A stretch of DNA of 64,000 nucleotides from Cohnella sp. OV330 (GCF_900112065.1 NZ_FOKE01000009.1:102672-166671), one strand, 5' to 3'; shown: positions 51,105 through 59,855, counted from the stretch's first letter. A program made the numbers and translations. Notes: generated from the sequence alone by a model not told the origin.

Positions 51105-52511
51105 ATGAGCAAAATCATCGTCCGCGGCGGCCGTCCCCTGAATGGGACTGTCCGCGTGCACGGCGCCAAAAATTCCGTCCTGCCGATCCTCGCCGCCACC
51201 TTGTTGGCGGAAGAAGGATCTTGCGTCATCGATGACGTACCCGCCTTGGACGATGTGTATAACATTCTGGAAGTCCTCTCGGCCCTCGGCGTTCAGGCGC
51301 TTCGCCACGAATCTCGAGTGACGCTGCGGGCCCACCGTCTCATCTCGCACGAGGCGCCGTACGAACTCGTCCGCAAGATGAGGGCGTCGTTCCTCGTGAT
51401 GGGACCGCTGCTGGCCCGCGAGGGCAAGGTGAAGATCTCGCTGCCGGGCGGCTGCGCGATCGGTACGCGCCCAATCGACCAGCACCTCAAGGGCTTCGAG
51501 GCGATGGGCGCCGAGATCGGCTTTGGCCAGGGCTCAGTCGAGGCTAAGGTTGACGGCCGGCTGCGCGGCGCGCGCATCTACCTGGACGTAGCCAGCGTCG
51601 GCGCGACCGAGAACATCATGATGGCCGCCGCTACCGCGGACGGCGTCACGACGATCGAGAACGCCGCCAAGGAACCGGAGATCGTCGATCTCGCCAACTT
51701 CCTGAATGCCATGGGCGCGAAGGTGCGCGGCGCGGGCACCGGTATCATCCGCATAGAGGGCGTAGAACGTCTTAAAGGTGTTCGCCATACCGTGATTCCG
51801 GATCGCGTAGAGGCAGGCACGTACATGATCGCAGCGGCCATCTCCGGCGGCGACGTGTACATCGAAGGCGCGATCCGCGATCATCTGGGCCCGGTCGTCG
51901 CCAAGCTCGAGGAGATGGGCGTAGGCATCGAGTCGGACGATAGCGGCATTCGCGTCTTCGCGAATCGCCCGCTCAAGGCCGTAGACGTCAAGACGCTGCC
52001 TTATCCGGGCTTCCCGACCGACATGCAGGCTCAGTTCATGGCGCTGCTGCTCGCAAGCCCGGGCACGAGCATCGTGACGGAGACGGTGTTCGAGAACCGC
52101 TTCATGCACGTCGAAGAGATGGCGAAGATGGGGGCCGACATTAAGATCGAAGGCCGCGCCGCCGTCATCTCGGGCGGCAAGCCGCTGTCGGGCGCCCCGG
52201 TATGCGCGACGGATCTTCGTGCGGGAGCCGCGCTGATCTGCGTTGGACTCGCTGCCGAAGGCGTCACGGAAGTGACGGGCACGCATCATATCGACCGCGG
52301 CTACATGGATATCGTCGGCAAGCTGGCCGCGCTCGGCGCGGATATCAGTCGCCTTGGCGACGGCGAAGAAATCCCGGCGCCCGCAGCTGCCGCATCGGCA
52401 TCCGTGCCGGCAGAGCCGTTCGCCGTTCGGAGGTCGCTTCAGACGGCATCCGAAGAGCGCATCGCTTCGGACAGCGTGGCCATGCTGCGCGTACAGCCGA
52501 CGCTGGCTTGA
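51105..52511 (+). CDS. murA: UDP-N-acetylglucosamine 1-carboxyvinyltransferase
   Basis: First committed step of peptidoglycan synthesis: transfers enolpyruvyl from PEP to UDP-GlcNAc; target of fosfomycin. The catalytic Cys is C117 in LPGGCAIGTRPIDQHLKGFE, so the enzyme should be fosfomycin-sensitive. The N-terminus KIIVRGGRPLNGTVRVHGAK is typical. At 468 residues it carries a ~40-residue Ala/Ser-rich tail after GADISRLGDGEEI that Bacillus MurA lacks. ATG 51105 has GGAGGG eight bases upstream. Confidence 0.97.
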   Translation: MSKIIVRGGRPLNGTVRVHGAKNSVLPILAATLLAEEGSCVIDDVPALDDVYNILEVLSALGVQALRHESRVTLRAHRLISHEAPYELVRKMRASFLVMGPLLAREGKVKISLPGGCAIGTRPIDQHLKGFEAMGAEIGFGQGSVEAKVDGRLRGARIYLDVASVGATENIMMAAATADGVTTIENAAKEPEIVDLANFLNAMGAKVRGAGTGIIRIEGVERLKGVRHTVIPDRVEAGTYMIAAAISGGDVYIEGAIRDHLGPVVAKLEEMGVGIESDDSGIRVFANRPLKAVDVKTLPYPGFPTDMQAQFMALLLASPGTSIVTETVFENRFMHVEEMAKMGADIKIEGRAAVISGGKPLSGAPVCATDLRAGAALICVGLAAEGVTEVTGTHHIDRGYMDIVGKLAALGADISRLGDGEEIPAPAAAASASVPAEPFAVRRSLQTASEERIASDSVAMLRVQPTLA

Positions 52512-52539
52512 TTTCTTTTAAATGCACTTATTATCCCGC

Positions 52540-52594
52540 GCCTTCGCGCCTTGGACCGAGCGTTTCATCCGGTTCTTGGCGCGAAGGCTTTTTT
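52540..52594 (+). terminator. Intrinsic terminator of murA
   Basis: A perfect 11-bp stem, GCCTTCGCGCC / GGCGCGAAGGC, followed by six T. Confidence 0.92.
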
Positions 52595-52612
52595 GCGCTC
52601 TCTTGATCTTGT

Positions 52613-52640
52613 TCTATCGACTCGGCGCCGTTCATAGATT
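52613..52640 (+). promoter_or_regulatory. Possible sigma-E promoter of spoIID
   Basis: CATAGATT (52633-52640) matches the sigma-E -10 CATACAnT at seven of eight positions. The -35 region (TCTATC, about 14 bases upstream) is a weaker match. spoIID is a sigma-E gene in B. subtilis. Confidence 0.45.
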
Positions 52641-52685
52641 GGTAGCGTGCGAGGAAAAGGACAACGAAGAGAGGAAGTTGGAGGC

Positions 52686-54011
52686 ATGCGAAATCGGAAT
52701 GGACAAGCCGAGCCGAATAAAGAAACGCATTCAGTGCACCGTAAAAGACGCTGGGGCAAGCGTAATGGCGTATTCAAGCGAGGTAAAAGGGGAGGCAAGC
52801 CATCGGCAGGCCTATGGCTCATTTTAGCCTTCGGCACGGGTACGTTGATCGCGAGCTGGTCATGGGCGGAACGGCACGCGAGCGAAAGGAATCCCGCGCC
52901 GGTCATTGAAGAAAGCGCGGCCGTTGTCACGGACGGCGCAAATGCGGCGAAAGAGAAGCCGGGTCGCGGCGACGAGCCTGCCGAATCGTCCGTTAAGGAC
53001 GGGAAGGCTTCTGACGGAAAAGCCAATGCTAAGCCATCGGGAACGCCGGCAACGTCCGGTAAGGCTGCCGGCGCGTTGTCCGCCTCAGACGCCGCGCGGG
53101 GGCTGCAGGCCGAGCAGAAGGACAGCAATCTCGTCGTTCGGGTCTATCTGTCGGACGACAAAAGGATCGAACGCGCCGGATTGGAGACGTACGTGAAGGG
53201 CGTCGTGGCGGCGGAGATGCCGACGGATTTCGCGCCGGCCGCGCTGGAGGCGCAGGCGATCGCGGCGCGCACGTATTTGATCCGCCGCCTGTGGAACGAG
53301 GACCGGTCGGGCGTCCCCGTTCGCGGCGCGGACGTGACGGACACGGTGACGCATCAAGTCTATCGATCCAAGGCGGAGATGGACAAGCTTAAAGAGACGG
53401 ATCCGAAGGCGTGGACGGCGGTGGACGAAGCGGTGCGGCGGACGCGTAGCATCGTCATGGTTTACGGAGGCGTGCCCATTGAATCTCTTTACTTTGCCAG
53501 CAGCAACGGGTTTACGGAAAATGCCAAGGACGTTTTCCACGCCGATCTGCCTTACCTGGTATCGGTGAGCAGCCCGTGGGACCGCGAAGACTCGCCCCGC
53601 GCCGAGGAAACGGTAGAGATGAAGCTCAGCGAATTCTACCGCAAGCTTGGCGTCAAATCGATAGCCGCGCTGACGGGCCTCGGCAAACGGCCGGTGGCCG
53701 TCATTAACGGCTGGACCGAGGGGAAGCGGGTGAGCACGGCGACCGTCGGCGGCAAGACCCTGTCGGGAACCGAGGTTCGCAGACTGCTAGGGCTGCGGTC
53801 CGCCGCCTTCGATTGGAAGATCGAAAAAGGGAAGGCTACGATAACGACCTACGGCAGCGGGCACGGAGTCGGGATGAGTCAGTGGGGCGCCGAAGGCATG
53901 GCGAAGACCGGCGCGACCGCCGCGGATATCGTGCTTCACTATTATACGGGCATCCAATTGAAGACGCTGACCGCGCTTCAGTCCGCGCGCGCCGAGACTG
54001 CTAAGCTATAA
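52686..54011 (+). CDS. spoIID: Stage II sporulation protein D
   Basis: Membrane-anchored peptidoglycan-degrading enzyme needed for septal thinning and engulfment. The 441 residues have a basic cytosolic N-terminus, one membrane helix (AGLWLILAFGTGTLIASW, about 42-59), a ~90-residue charged linker and the SpoIID domain. The catalytic-Glu region is VVAAEMPTDFAPAALEAQAI then AARTY. The conserved HGVGMSQWGAEGMAKTGATA follows. ATG 52686 has GAGGAAG eight bases upstream; the frame extends to a GTG at 52647. It is longer than the ~343-residue Bacillus protein because of the linker. Confidence 0.95.
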   Translation: MRNRNGQAEPNKETHSVHRKRRWGKRNGVFKRGKRGGKPSAGLWLILAFGTGTLIASWSWAERHASERNPAPVIEESAAVVTDGANAAKEKPGRGDEPAESSVKDGKASDGKANAKPSGTPATSGKAAGALSASDAARGLQAEQKDSNLVVRVYLSDDKRIERAGLETYVKGVVAAEMPTDFAPAALEAQAIAARTYLIRRLWNEDRSGVPVRGADVTDTVTHQVYRSKAEMDKLKETDPKAWTAVDEAVRRTRSIVMVYGGVPIESLYFASSNGFTENAKDVFHADLPYLVSVSSPWDREDSPRAEETVEMKLSEFYRKLGVKSIAALTGLGKRPVAVINGWTEGKRVSTATVGGKTLSGTEVRRLLGLRSAAFDWKIEKGKATITTYGSGHGVGMSQWGAEGMAKTGATAADIVLHYYTGIQLKTLTALQSARAETAKL

Positions 54012-54035
54012 ATCCCTTAATCTTGCAAAAGGCAT

Positions 54036-54063
54036 GTTTAAAAAACTATCACCTGGCAACACT
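54036..54063 (+). promoter_or_regulatory. Sigma-F promoter of spoIIQ
   Basis: GTTTA (54036-54040), 14 bases, then GGCAACACT (54055-54063), a full match to GGnnAnAnT. The -35 and the spacing are the same as at spoIIR. Confidence 0.78.
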
Positions 54064-54084
54064 CTGTTACTGAGGTGATAAAAA

Positions 54085-54825
54085 ATGAGTGATTCAAACA
54101 AACCAAACGGCAAGATCGAACCAAGCAGTACGAGAAGTGTCGTCAGTTCGTCGTCCAGGCCTTCGGCAACGAAACGGTTTTTTGCCAAGCGGTGGGTATT
54201 CCCCGCCATGTACATGGCCGCAGCGGCAATCATCGTAACGATCCTCTGGCTGAACGCCAGCTCGGGAACGAGCGGCAAGCCGAAGGACGAAGCGAGCTCC
54301 GCAAGCGTCCAGCAAGAAGTAGGCGCGGACGGTCAGACCGCCGAAGATCCGGATGCGCTGCCTGTCGCGGCAAACGGCGAGACGCTCGCCTGGCCCGTGA
54401 CCAACCGGGACGCGATGTCGGTGTCCATGCCTTACTTCAACGAGAACGGCACGGAAGAAGAGCAGGCGGCCGCCATGGTGCAACACGACAACCAGTTCAC
54501 GCCGCACACGGCCATCGACCTCGCGAGCAAAGACGGCAAGGCGTTCGACGTCAAGGCGGCCATGAGCGGCGAAGTGACGGTAGCGGAGCAGACGCCGCAA
54601 AACGGTTACGAGATTAATATCAAGCATCCGAACGGGCTCGTCACCGTCTACCAAAGCTTGGCCGAGCTGAAGGTCAAGGTTGGAGATTCGGTGAAGCAAG
54701 GCGACGTGCTCGGCACGGCCGGCGTCAGCGAAGTAGAGAAGGACGAAGGCGTCCACGTCCACTTCGCGGTCAAGAGCAACAGCCAGACCGTCGATCCGGC
54801 CTCGCTGATCGAAGATCAACAATAA
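54085..54825 (+). CDS. spoIIQ: SpoIIQ-like forespore membrane protein with M23/LytM domain
   Basis: Forespore protein that pairs across the septum with SpoIIIAH during engulfment. The 246 residues have one membrane helix (WVFPAMYMAAAAIIVTILWL, about 37-56) and a C-terminal M23 domain (about 120-240). The zinc-ligand pattern H141-x3-D145 (PHTAID) and H224-V-H226 is present. The third catalytic His position of LytM enzymes is replaced (YQSL, S191). In B. subtilis SpoIIQ the HxxxD histidine is missing, so this protein is closer to a metal-binding form. GAGGTGAT precedes ATG 54085. Order spoIID-spoIIQ is conserved. Confidence 0.93.
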   Translation: MSDSNKPNGKIEPSSTRSVVSSSSRPSATKRFFAKRWVFPAMYMAAAAIIVTILWLNASSGTSGKPKDEASSASVQQEVGADGQTAEDPDALPVAANGETLAWPVTNRDAMSVSMPYFNENGTEEEQAAAMVQHDNQFTPHTAIDLASKDGKAFDVKAAMSGEVTVAEQTPQNGYEINIKHPNGLVTVYQSLAELKVKVGDSVKQGDVLGTAGVSEVEKDEGVHVHFAVKSNSQTVDPASLIEDQQ

Positions 54826-54837
54826 TCTGGTACCTAA

Positions 54838-54891
54838 GACAGGGTTGTCCTGGCGCGCGGCGGCGCGCAAGGGCAACCCTGTCTATTTTTA
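54838..54891 (+). terminator. Intrinsic terminator of spoIIQ
   Basis: GACAGGGTTG / CAACCCTGTC with inner GCGCGC pairing, followed by TATTTTT. Confidence 0.88.
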
Positions 54892-54988
54892 CAATTTAGT
54901 AGCTGACCAAATGATGGCATTTGTGTTACGATAGTACCATAATTGATACTACGGAGGATCTATCGACTTCAGAGAGGGCGCGTGATAG

Positions 54989-56131
54989 ATGAAGCTCGTG
55001 ACTGTAGACGAACTTCACCCCGGCGACGTGTTGGACAGGCCGGTATACGGTAAAAACGGATTGGTCATGCTCGAAGCCGGCACGGAGCTGACGGCGCAAT
55101 ACATAGATAGATTGCAGCTCCTCGGATTTCAGTCGGTCGCCCTTGGCAAGCGCGGCGCGGCGGCTGAAGCGATGCTGGCATCCCGCATGAAGGTTCGGCC
55201 CGACGAGCAGGTTCGCGACCTGAAGGAGATCGAGATGCTGCGCGCCGATCCGGTCCAGCTGCAGGAGACGCATCATAGCCTGATCCGCTTTTTGGAGACG
55301 GAAGAAAACTACAGCAGGCTCGCGCTGCCCCACGCCGAACTTGAGAGCTTCAAGCGGGGGTACCGGGAGCGCCTCCTCTCCGCGGTCAGCCACCGGGCGG
55401 TGGCCGAGGAGCTCAGCGTGCTGAGACAAACCGATGAGTCGCTGTTCGAACACGCGCTGCAAGTATCTCTCATGTCGGGGGTGATCGGCGCATCGAGCGG
55501 GATGGACGCGAATGCCCAGTACGAGCTAGGCGTCGGCGCACTGCTGTTCGACGTAGGCATGACGCGGATCTCGCCCGAGCTGCTCCGCGCCAAGCGCAAG
55601 CTCACGGACGCGGAGATGGCGGCGGTCAAGCAGCATACGACCCTCGGCTACCATGCGCTCGGGCGCATGCGGGAGGTTCCCGACGCGGCGGCCAAGTGCG
55701 CGCTGCTGCACCACGAGCGCTATCGGGGAGACGGCTATCCGTACGGAATCGCGCAGGACAAGATCCCGGACATGGCACAGATCGTCGGCCTGGCCGACGT
55801 GTTCGACGCGCTCCTCTCGCCGCGCCATTATCGCGATCCTTACCCGCCCTGCGAGGCGATGGAATATATGTTCGCCGCCGGCAATTACGAGTTCGGCATC
55901 GGCATCGTACGTTCATTCCTTAAGAACCTCACGATCTTCCCGACGGGCATGGCCGTGCTCCTCAGCAGCGGACAGACGGCGATCGTCAAGGATACGGAGG
56001 GGCGGCCGGCACACAAGCCGGTCGTACTGGTCGTACGCGAGGCTGACGGCCGCGTGCCGTCTCCGTACGAGATCGATCTCCATGAAAACGCTCGTATCTA
56101 CGTATCCCGCGCCGTGCAGGTCAAGGGATGA
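54989..56131 (+). CDS. HD-GYP-like protein with altered HD motif
   Basis: A 380-residue protein of the HD-GYP fold (c-di-GMP phosphodiesterase family). The N-terminus (about 1-60, DELHPGDVLDRPVYGKNGLV) is the PilZ-adjacent DUF3391-like lead-in. The core has SLFEHALQV. The usual HDxGK is replaced by F187-D188-VGMTRI, so the motif histidine is lost and the GK is absent. HTTLGYHAL and HHERYRGDGYP (H241 to P251) are intact. Metal binding is therefore doubtful, and it may act as a c-di-GMP receptor or scaffold. It sits between spoIIQ and spoIIID. A TAGTA-N10-TACTA repeat (54932-54951) precedes it. Confidence 0.82.
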   Translation: MKLVTVDELHPGDVLDRPVYGKNGLVMLEAGTELTAQYIDRLQLLGFQSVALGKRGAAAEAMLASRMKVRPDEQVRDLKEIEMLRADPVQLQETHHSLIRFLETEENYSRLALPHAELESFKRGYRERLLSAVSHRAVAEELSVLRQTDESLFEHALQVSLMSGVIGASSGMDANAQYELGVGALLFDVGMTRISPELLRAKRKLTDAEMAAVKQHTTLGYHALGRMREVPDAAAKCALLHHERYRGDGYPYGIAQDKIPDMAQIVGLADVFDALLSPRHYRDPYPPCEAMEYMFAAGNYEFGIGIVRSFLKNLTIFPTGMAVLLSSGQTAIVKDTEGRPAHKPVVLVVREADGRVPSPYEIDLHENARIYVSRAVQVKG

Positions 56132-56277
56132 GCGGGCGGCGATCAACGCTATGGTTTACGCCAGACGGGCCTTTGGGCTCGTCTTTTTTTGCGTTTATTA
56201 GGACGCCATGGAAGTTCATTTGACCCATAAGCCCCGCCCCCTGCGGACTTTATAGGCTTGTCAGGCTTGGTTACAAA

Positions 56278-56305
56278 GAATAAGTGAACGTCCCCCTCAT
56301 ATACT
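56278..56305 (+). promoter_or_regulatory. Sigma-E promoter of spoIIID
   Basis: GAATA (56278-56282), 15 bases, then CATATACT (56298-56305). It fits the mother-cell sigma-E pattern (kmATA / CATACAnT), 32 bases before the spoIIID start. Confidence 0.72.
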
Positions 56306-56337
56306 GTACCAATCAATCAGAGCAGGGAGGCGGGAGC

Positions 56338-56625
56338 GTGCACGATTACATCAAAGAACGGACCATCAAGATCGGCCGCAGCATCGTGGAGACGCGCAAT
56401 ACGGTTCGTACCATCGCCAAGGAATTCGGCGTCTCCAAGAGCACGGTGCACAAAGATCTGACCGAGCGTCTGCCGGAGATCAATCCGGATCTAGCCGATC
56501 AGGTCAAGCACATCCTCGAGTACCACAAGTCGATCCGGCACCTGCGGGGCGGCGAGGCGACCAAGATCAAGTACAAGAAGACGACGATCAAGAAGCGGGA
56601 AGTATTCGCGGTCGCAAAAGCGTAA
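56338..56625 (+). CDS. spoIIID: Sporulation transcription factor SpoIIID
   Basis: Mother-cell DNA-binding protein that tunes the sigma-E regulon and helps switch on sigK. The 95 residues are almost the Bacillus sequence: HDYIKERTIKIGRSIVETRN, then the HTH TVRTIAKEFGVSKSTVHKDL, then TERLPEINPDLADQVKHILE and HKSIRHLRGGEATKIKYKK. GTG 56338 is the start (AGGGAGG seven bases upstream) and gives the family N-terminus; an upstream ATG at 56284 would lie within the promoter region. Confidence 0.97.
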   Translation: MHDYIKERTIKIGRSIVETRNTVRTIAKEFGVSKSTVHKDLTERLPEINPDLADQVKHILEYHKSIRHLRGGEATKIKYKKTTIKKREVFAVAKA

Positions 56626-56717
56626 ATTTTGTCAAATCGTCAGAAATGTTAAAGGATTTTTAGAAATCATGGCGAATACTTAAAAGAATATCTATGCGTT
56701 GGAGGCTTGTTTTTCAT

Positions 56718-57713
56718 ATGTTCAGCAAAGACATCGGAATCGACTTGGGCACGGCGAACGTTTCCATCCACATCAAAGGCAAGGGCGTCGTGCTCGATGA
56801 GCCTTCCGTTGTCGCGATAGAGAGCGACACCCGCAGGGTGCTGGCCGTCGGGGAGGATGCGCGCCGCATGGTCGGCCGCACCCCCGGCAATATCATCGCG
56901 ATCCGCCCGCTGAAGGACGGCGTCATCGCCGACTTCGAAGTCACGGACATGATGCTGAAGGCATTCATTCAGCGGGTCGGAGGCCGCAGCTGGTACGGGC
57001 GTCCGCGCATCCTGATCTGCGCGCCGACCAACATTACCTCGGTCGAGCAAAAAGCGATACGCGAGGCCGCGGAGCGCAGCGGGGCGAAGGAAGTCTTCCT
57101 GGAGGAAGAGCCTAAGGCGGCCGCGATCGGCGCCGGCATGGACATCTTCCAGCCGAGCGGCAATATGGTCGTGGACATCGGCGGCGGTACGACCGACGTC
57201 GCGGTGTTGTCCATGGGGGACGTCGTGACCGCCTCGTCGCTCAAAGTAGCCGGGGACAAATTCGATGCCGCTATTATGCGGTATATCAAAAATAAATACA
57301 AGCTGCTCATCGGCGAGCGGACAAGCGAGGACATCAAGATCAAGATCGGCACCGTCTATACCGGCGGCCGGAAGGAAGAGATGGACATTCGGGGCCGGGA
57401 CATGGTCTCGGGATTGCCGCTCACCGTGACGATTCACGCGGACGAGGTCCGCGAAGCGCTATGGGAGCCCGTATCGTCCATCGTCGCTTCGGCCAAGGCC
57501 GTGCTGGAGCGGACGCCGCCGGAGCTGTCGGCCGACATCATCGACCGCGGCGTTATTTTAACGGGCGGCGGCGCGCTGCTGGACGGGCTCGACGCCCTGC
57601 TGGCGGACGAGCTCAAAGTGCCCGTGCTGATCGCCGAAGACCCGATGCACTGCGTCGTCAAGGGGACGGGCATCATGCTCGACCACCTCGACAAGATGGC
57701 GCGCCGCAAGTAG
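56718..57713 (+). CDS. mbl: MreB-family rod-shape protein Mbl
   Basis: Actin-like ATPase that forms membrane-associated filaments guiding sidewall synthesis. The 331 residues show phosphate-1 IGIDLGTANVSIHIKGKG (about 6-23), DIGGGTTDVAVLSMGD (phosphate-2) and the adenosine motif VILTGGGALLDGLD. The position after spoIIID identifies it as Mbl rather than MreB or MreBH. ATG 56718 follows GGAGG at 12 bases. It is 30 bases upstream of flhO. Confidence 0.95.
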   Translation: MFSKDIGIDLGTANVSIHIKGKGVVLDEPSVVAIESDTRRVLAVGEDARRMVGRTPGNIIAIRPLKDGVIADFEVTDMMLKAFIQRVGGRSWYGRPRILICAPTNITSVEQKAIREAAERSGAKEVFLEEEPKAAAIGAGMDIFQPSGNMVVDIGGGTTDVAVLSMGDVVTASSLKVAGDKFDAAIMRYIKNKYKLLIGERTSEDIKIKIGTVYTGGRKEEMDIRGRDMVSGLPLTVTIHADEVREALWEPVSSIVASAKAVLERTPPELSADIIDRGVILTGGGALLDGLDALLADELKVPVLIAEDPMHCVVKGTGIMLDHLDKMARRK

Positions 57714-57743
57714 CTTTCTCACAACGGGAGGGAACAACGCAAC

Positions 57744-58610
57744 ATGATCAGAGGATTGTATACGGCGGCTGCCGGGATGATCGCGGAGCAGCGCAGGCAC
57801 GATACGGTGACGAACAACGTCGCTAACTTGAATACGCCCGGCTATAAGGGCGTTAATTCGGTGAACCGGGCATTTCCCGAGATGCTCATCTCGCTGATGG
57901 GCAGCCCGGACGACACGAAGGGCACGATCGGCAAATTGAATACGGGCGTATTCGCCGAGGAGAGCCTCATCAACCTGAGCCAGGGCGACCTGAACGAGAC
58001 GGGACGCAGCCAGGACCTTGCGCTCGTGTCGGACATCCTCGTCGACGGACAAGCCTTCGACGACTCCGGCAAGTTCGTGGACGCGAACGGCAACGTCACC
58101 TACCAGCCGCAGGCGCTGTTCACCGTGCAGAACGCGGACGGCGAGCGCCGGTACACCCGCGACGGCGGATTCCGTACGACGGCCGACGGCATGTTGGTCA
58201 CCCCGGACGGCATGGAAGTGCTCGGCGTAGACGGACAGGCCATCCGAGTGGACGGCACTTGGGACAACGTACAGGTCACGTCCGACGGACGCCTGATCGA
58301 CAAGGAGACCCAGCAGCCGCTGGCCGGCAGCCCTGCGCTCCTGCTCACCGAGGTGAACGACCCGAACCAACTTGTTCGCCAGGGCGACGGCAAGTACGTC
58401 TACGCGGGCGACGCGAACGGGCTGCGTCAGGTGCAGGCGGGCGAGCGCGTAGAGATCAAGCAGGGTTACCTCGAGCGCTCCAACGTGGACGCCTCGCAGT
58501 CGATGGTCGACATGATGAGCGCGCTGCGCGCTTACGAGGCCAACCAGAAGATCGTCCAGTATTATGACCGCAGCCTGGACAAAGCGGTCAACGACGTCGG
58601 CAAAGTCTAA
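57744..58610 (+). CDS. flhO: Flagellar hook-basal body protein FlhO (FlgF/FlgG type)
   Basis: Distal/proximal rod protein of the flagellar basal body. The 288 residues have the N-terminal rod signature MIRGLYTAAAGMIAEQRRHD and NNVANLNTPGYK. The C-terminal helix is GYLERSNVDASQSMVDMMSA then LRAYEANQKIVQYYDRSLDK. GGGAGGG precedes ATG 57744. The next gene is its close paralogue flhP, 21 bases on. No signal peptide is present; export is by the flagellar type III apparatus. Confidence 0.95.
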   Translation: MIRGLYTAAAGMIAEQRRHDTVTNNVANLNTPGYKGVNSVNRAFPEMLISLMGSPDDTKGTIGKLNTGVFAEESLINLSQGDLNETGRSQDLALVSDILVDGQAFDDSGKFVDANGNVTYQPQALFTVQNADGERRYTRDGGFRTTADGMLVTPDGMEVLGVDGQAIRVDGTWDNVQVTSDGRLIDKETQQPLAGSPALLLTEVNDPNQLVRQGDGKYVYAGDANGLRQVQAGERVEIKQGYLERSNVDASQSMVDMMSALRAYEANQKIVQYYDRSLDKAVNDVGKV

Positions 58611-58631
58611 TAGAAGCGAAGGGGAATCGAG

Positions 58632-59477
58632 ATGAACAACTCCATCGTCAGCGCAGCCGCGTCCATGGGCGCTCTCCAACAGAAGCTGGACGTACTCGCC
58701 GACAATATTTCCAACGCCAATACGAAGGGCTACAAGCGCAAGAGCACGGTGTTCGAGGACATCCTTACGAACATCCAGCCGCACGAAAAATCGTTCGAGC
58801 TGCCGGGCCGCCGGACGCCGCTGGGCTTCACGCAAGGCTGGGGCGCGCGCGTCGTCGGCCAACAGATCGACATGACCCAGGGCGCCATGCAGCAGACCGA
58901 CAGCCTGACCGATCTCGCGATCGCGGGCAACGCCTTGTTCGAAGTACGCTCGGGCGGCACGCTCGACAGCGCGCGCGCCTTCACGAGGCAAGGCGCCTTC
59001 CAACTGTCGCCGACGGCCCAAGGCGACAGCCTGCTGACGACGGCCGAGGGCTATCCTGTCGTCGCCGTGAATCCGGATGGCCAGGATACATTCGTGCGCG
59101 TGCCGAACAATTATGAGATGATCGTAGGCGCAGACGGCAAGCTGACCGCCCGCTCTTCCGACGGCAACGAATCGATCGAGCTGGGCACGCTGCGGCTGGT
59201 CGAGGTCAACAAGCCCGAGCTGCTGCAAGCGGTCGCGGACAATCTGTACGGCGTGCCTTCCGACGTGAACGTAGCGGACGTCGTAGCGAACGTCGTCGCC
59301 AGGCCCGACGAGGCGGGCGGCGTCGCGATTCGCCAGGGCTTCCTCGAGGAGTCCAACGTCAGCCTGGTGGACGAAATGGCCGACCTCGTCAACGTACAGC
59401 GCGCCTACCAGCTCAGCGCGAGGGCGCTCAGCTCGGGCGACCAGATGTCCCAGATGGCGGCCAATCTCCGCGCCTGA
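58632..59477 (+). CDS. flhP: Flagellar hook-basal body protein FlhP (FlgF/FlgG type)
   Basis: The 281-residue rod protein is paralogous to FlhO. N-terminal signature: VSAAASMGALQQKLDVLADN followed by ISNANTKGYKRKS. C-terminal signature: GFLEESNVSLVDEMADLVNV followed by QRAYQLSARALSSGDQMSQM. A variable middle domain (about 75-215) differs from FlhO. AAGGGGAATCGAG lies upstream of ATG 58632. The pair lies apart from the main flagellar operon, as in B. subtilis. Confidence 0.95.
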   Translation: MNNSIVSAAASMGALQQKLDVLADNISNANTKGYKRKSTVFEDILTNIQPHEKSFELPGRRTPLGFTQGWGARVVGQQIDMTQGAMQQTDSLTDLAIAGNALFEVRSGGTLDSARAFTRQGAFQLSPTAQGDSLLTTAEGYPVVAVNPDGQDTFVRVPNNYEMIVGADGKLTARSSDGNESIELGTLRLVEVNKPELLQAVADNLYGVPSDVNVADVVANVVARPDEAGGVAIRQGFLEESNVSLVDEMADLVNVQRAYQLSARALSSGDQMSQMAANLRA

Positions 59478-59621
59478 CGCGGCCTGACGACCGGCGGCGG
59501 GCAGGCGCTTTAGCCTGCCCCTCTGCCGGACCGCTTGCGCAATTCCGACCCAAAGCTTAGAATAAATTGACTCGAAAGCATAGGATTATTCGAGCTTCTT
59601 TATTCTGAAGGAGGATCTACC

Positions 59622-59855
59622 GTGTCAGCGACGAAGCGTCCGACGGACAAGAAGCAGCGATCCGCAGGACGGCTCATGATGCTGATCGTTTGGACTAGCG
59701 TCAAGATTTTGTTCATTCCGGTACTATGCATCGTGGCGCTCCTGGCGGGACTCGGGATCGGATACGCGGTGTTAGGCAAGCAGGATTGGTCGGACGTGTT
59801 CGACTGGAATACCTGGAAGCACATGTACGATCTCATCTTCGAGGGCAGCCGTTAG
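59622..59855 (+). CDS. EpuA-family small membrane protein
   Basis: A 77-residue protein with one long hydrophobic helix (IVWTSVKILFIPVLCIVALL then AGLGIGYAVLG) after a basic N-terminus. It ends DWSDVFDWNTWKHMYDLIF, the pattern of EpuA (PF11772), which databases often mislabel as an RNA polymerase beta subunit. The function is unknown. GTG 59622 has AAGGAGG eight bases upstream. A T-tailed terminator follows at 59927. Confidence 0.8.
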   Translation: MSATKRPTDKKQRSAGRLMMLIVWTSVKILFIPVLCIVALLAGLGIGYAVLGKQDWSDVFDWNTWKHMYDLIFEGSR

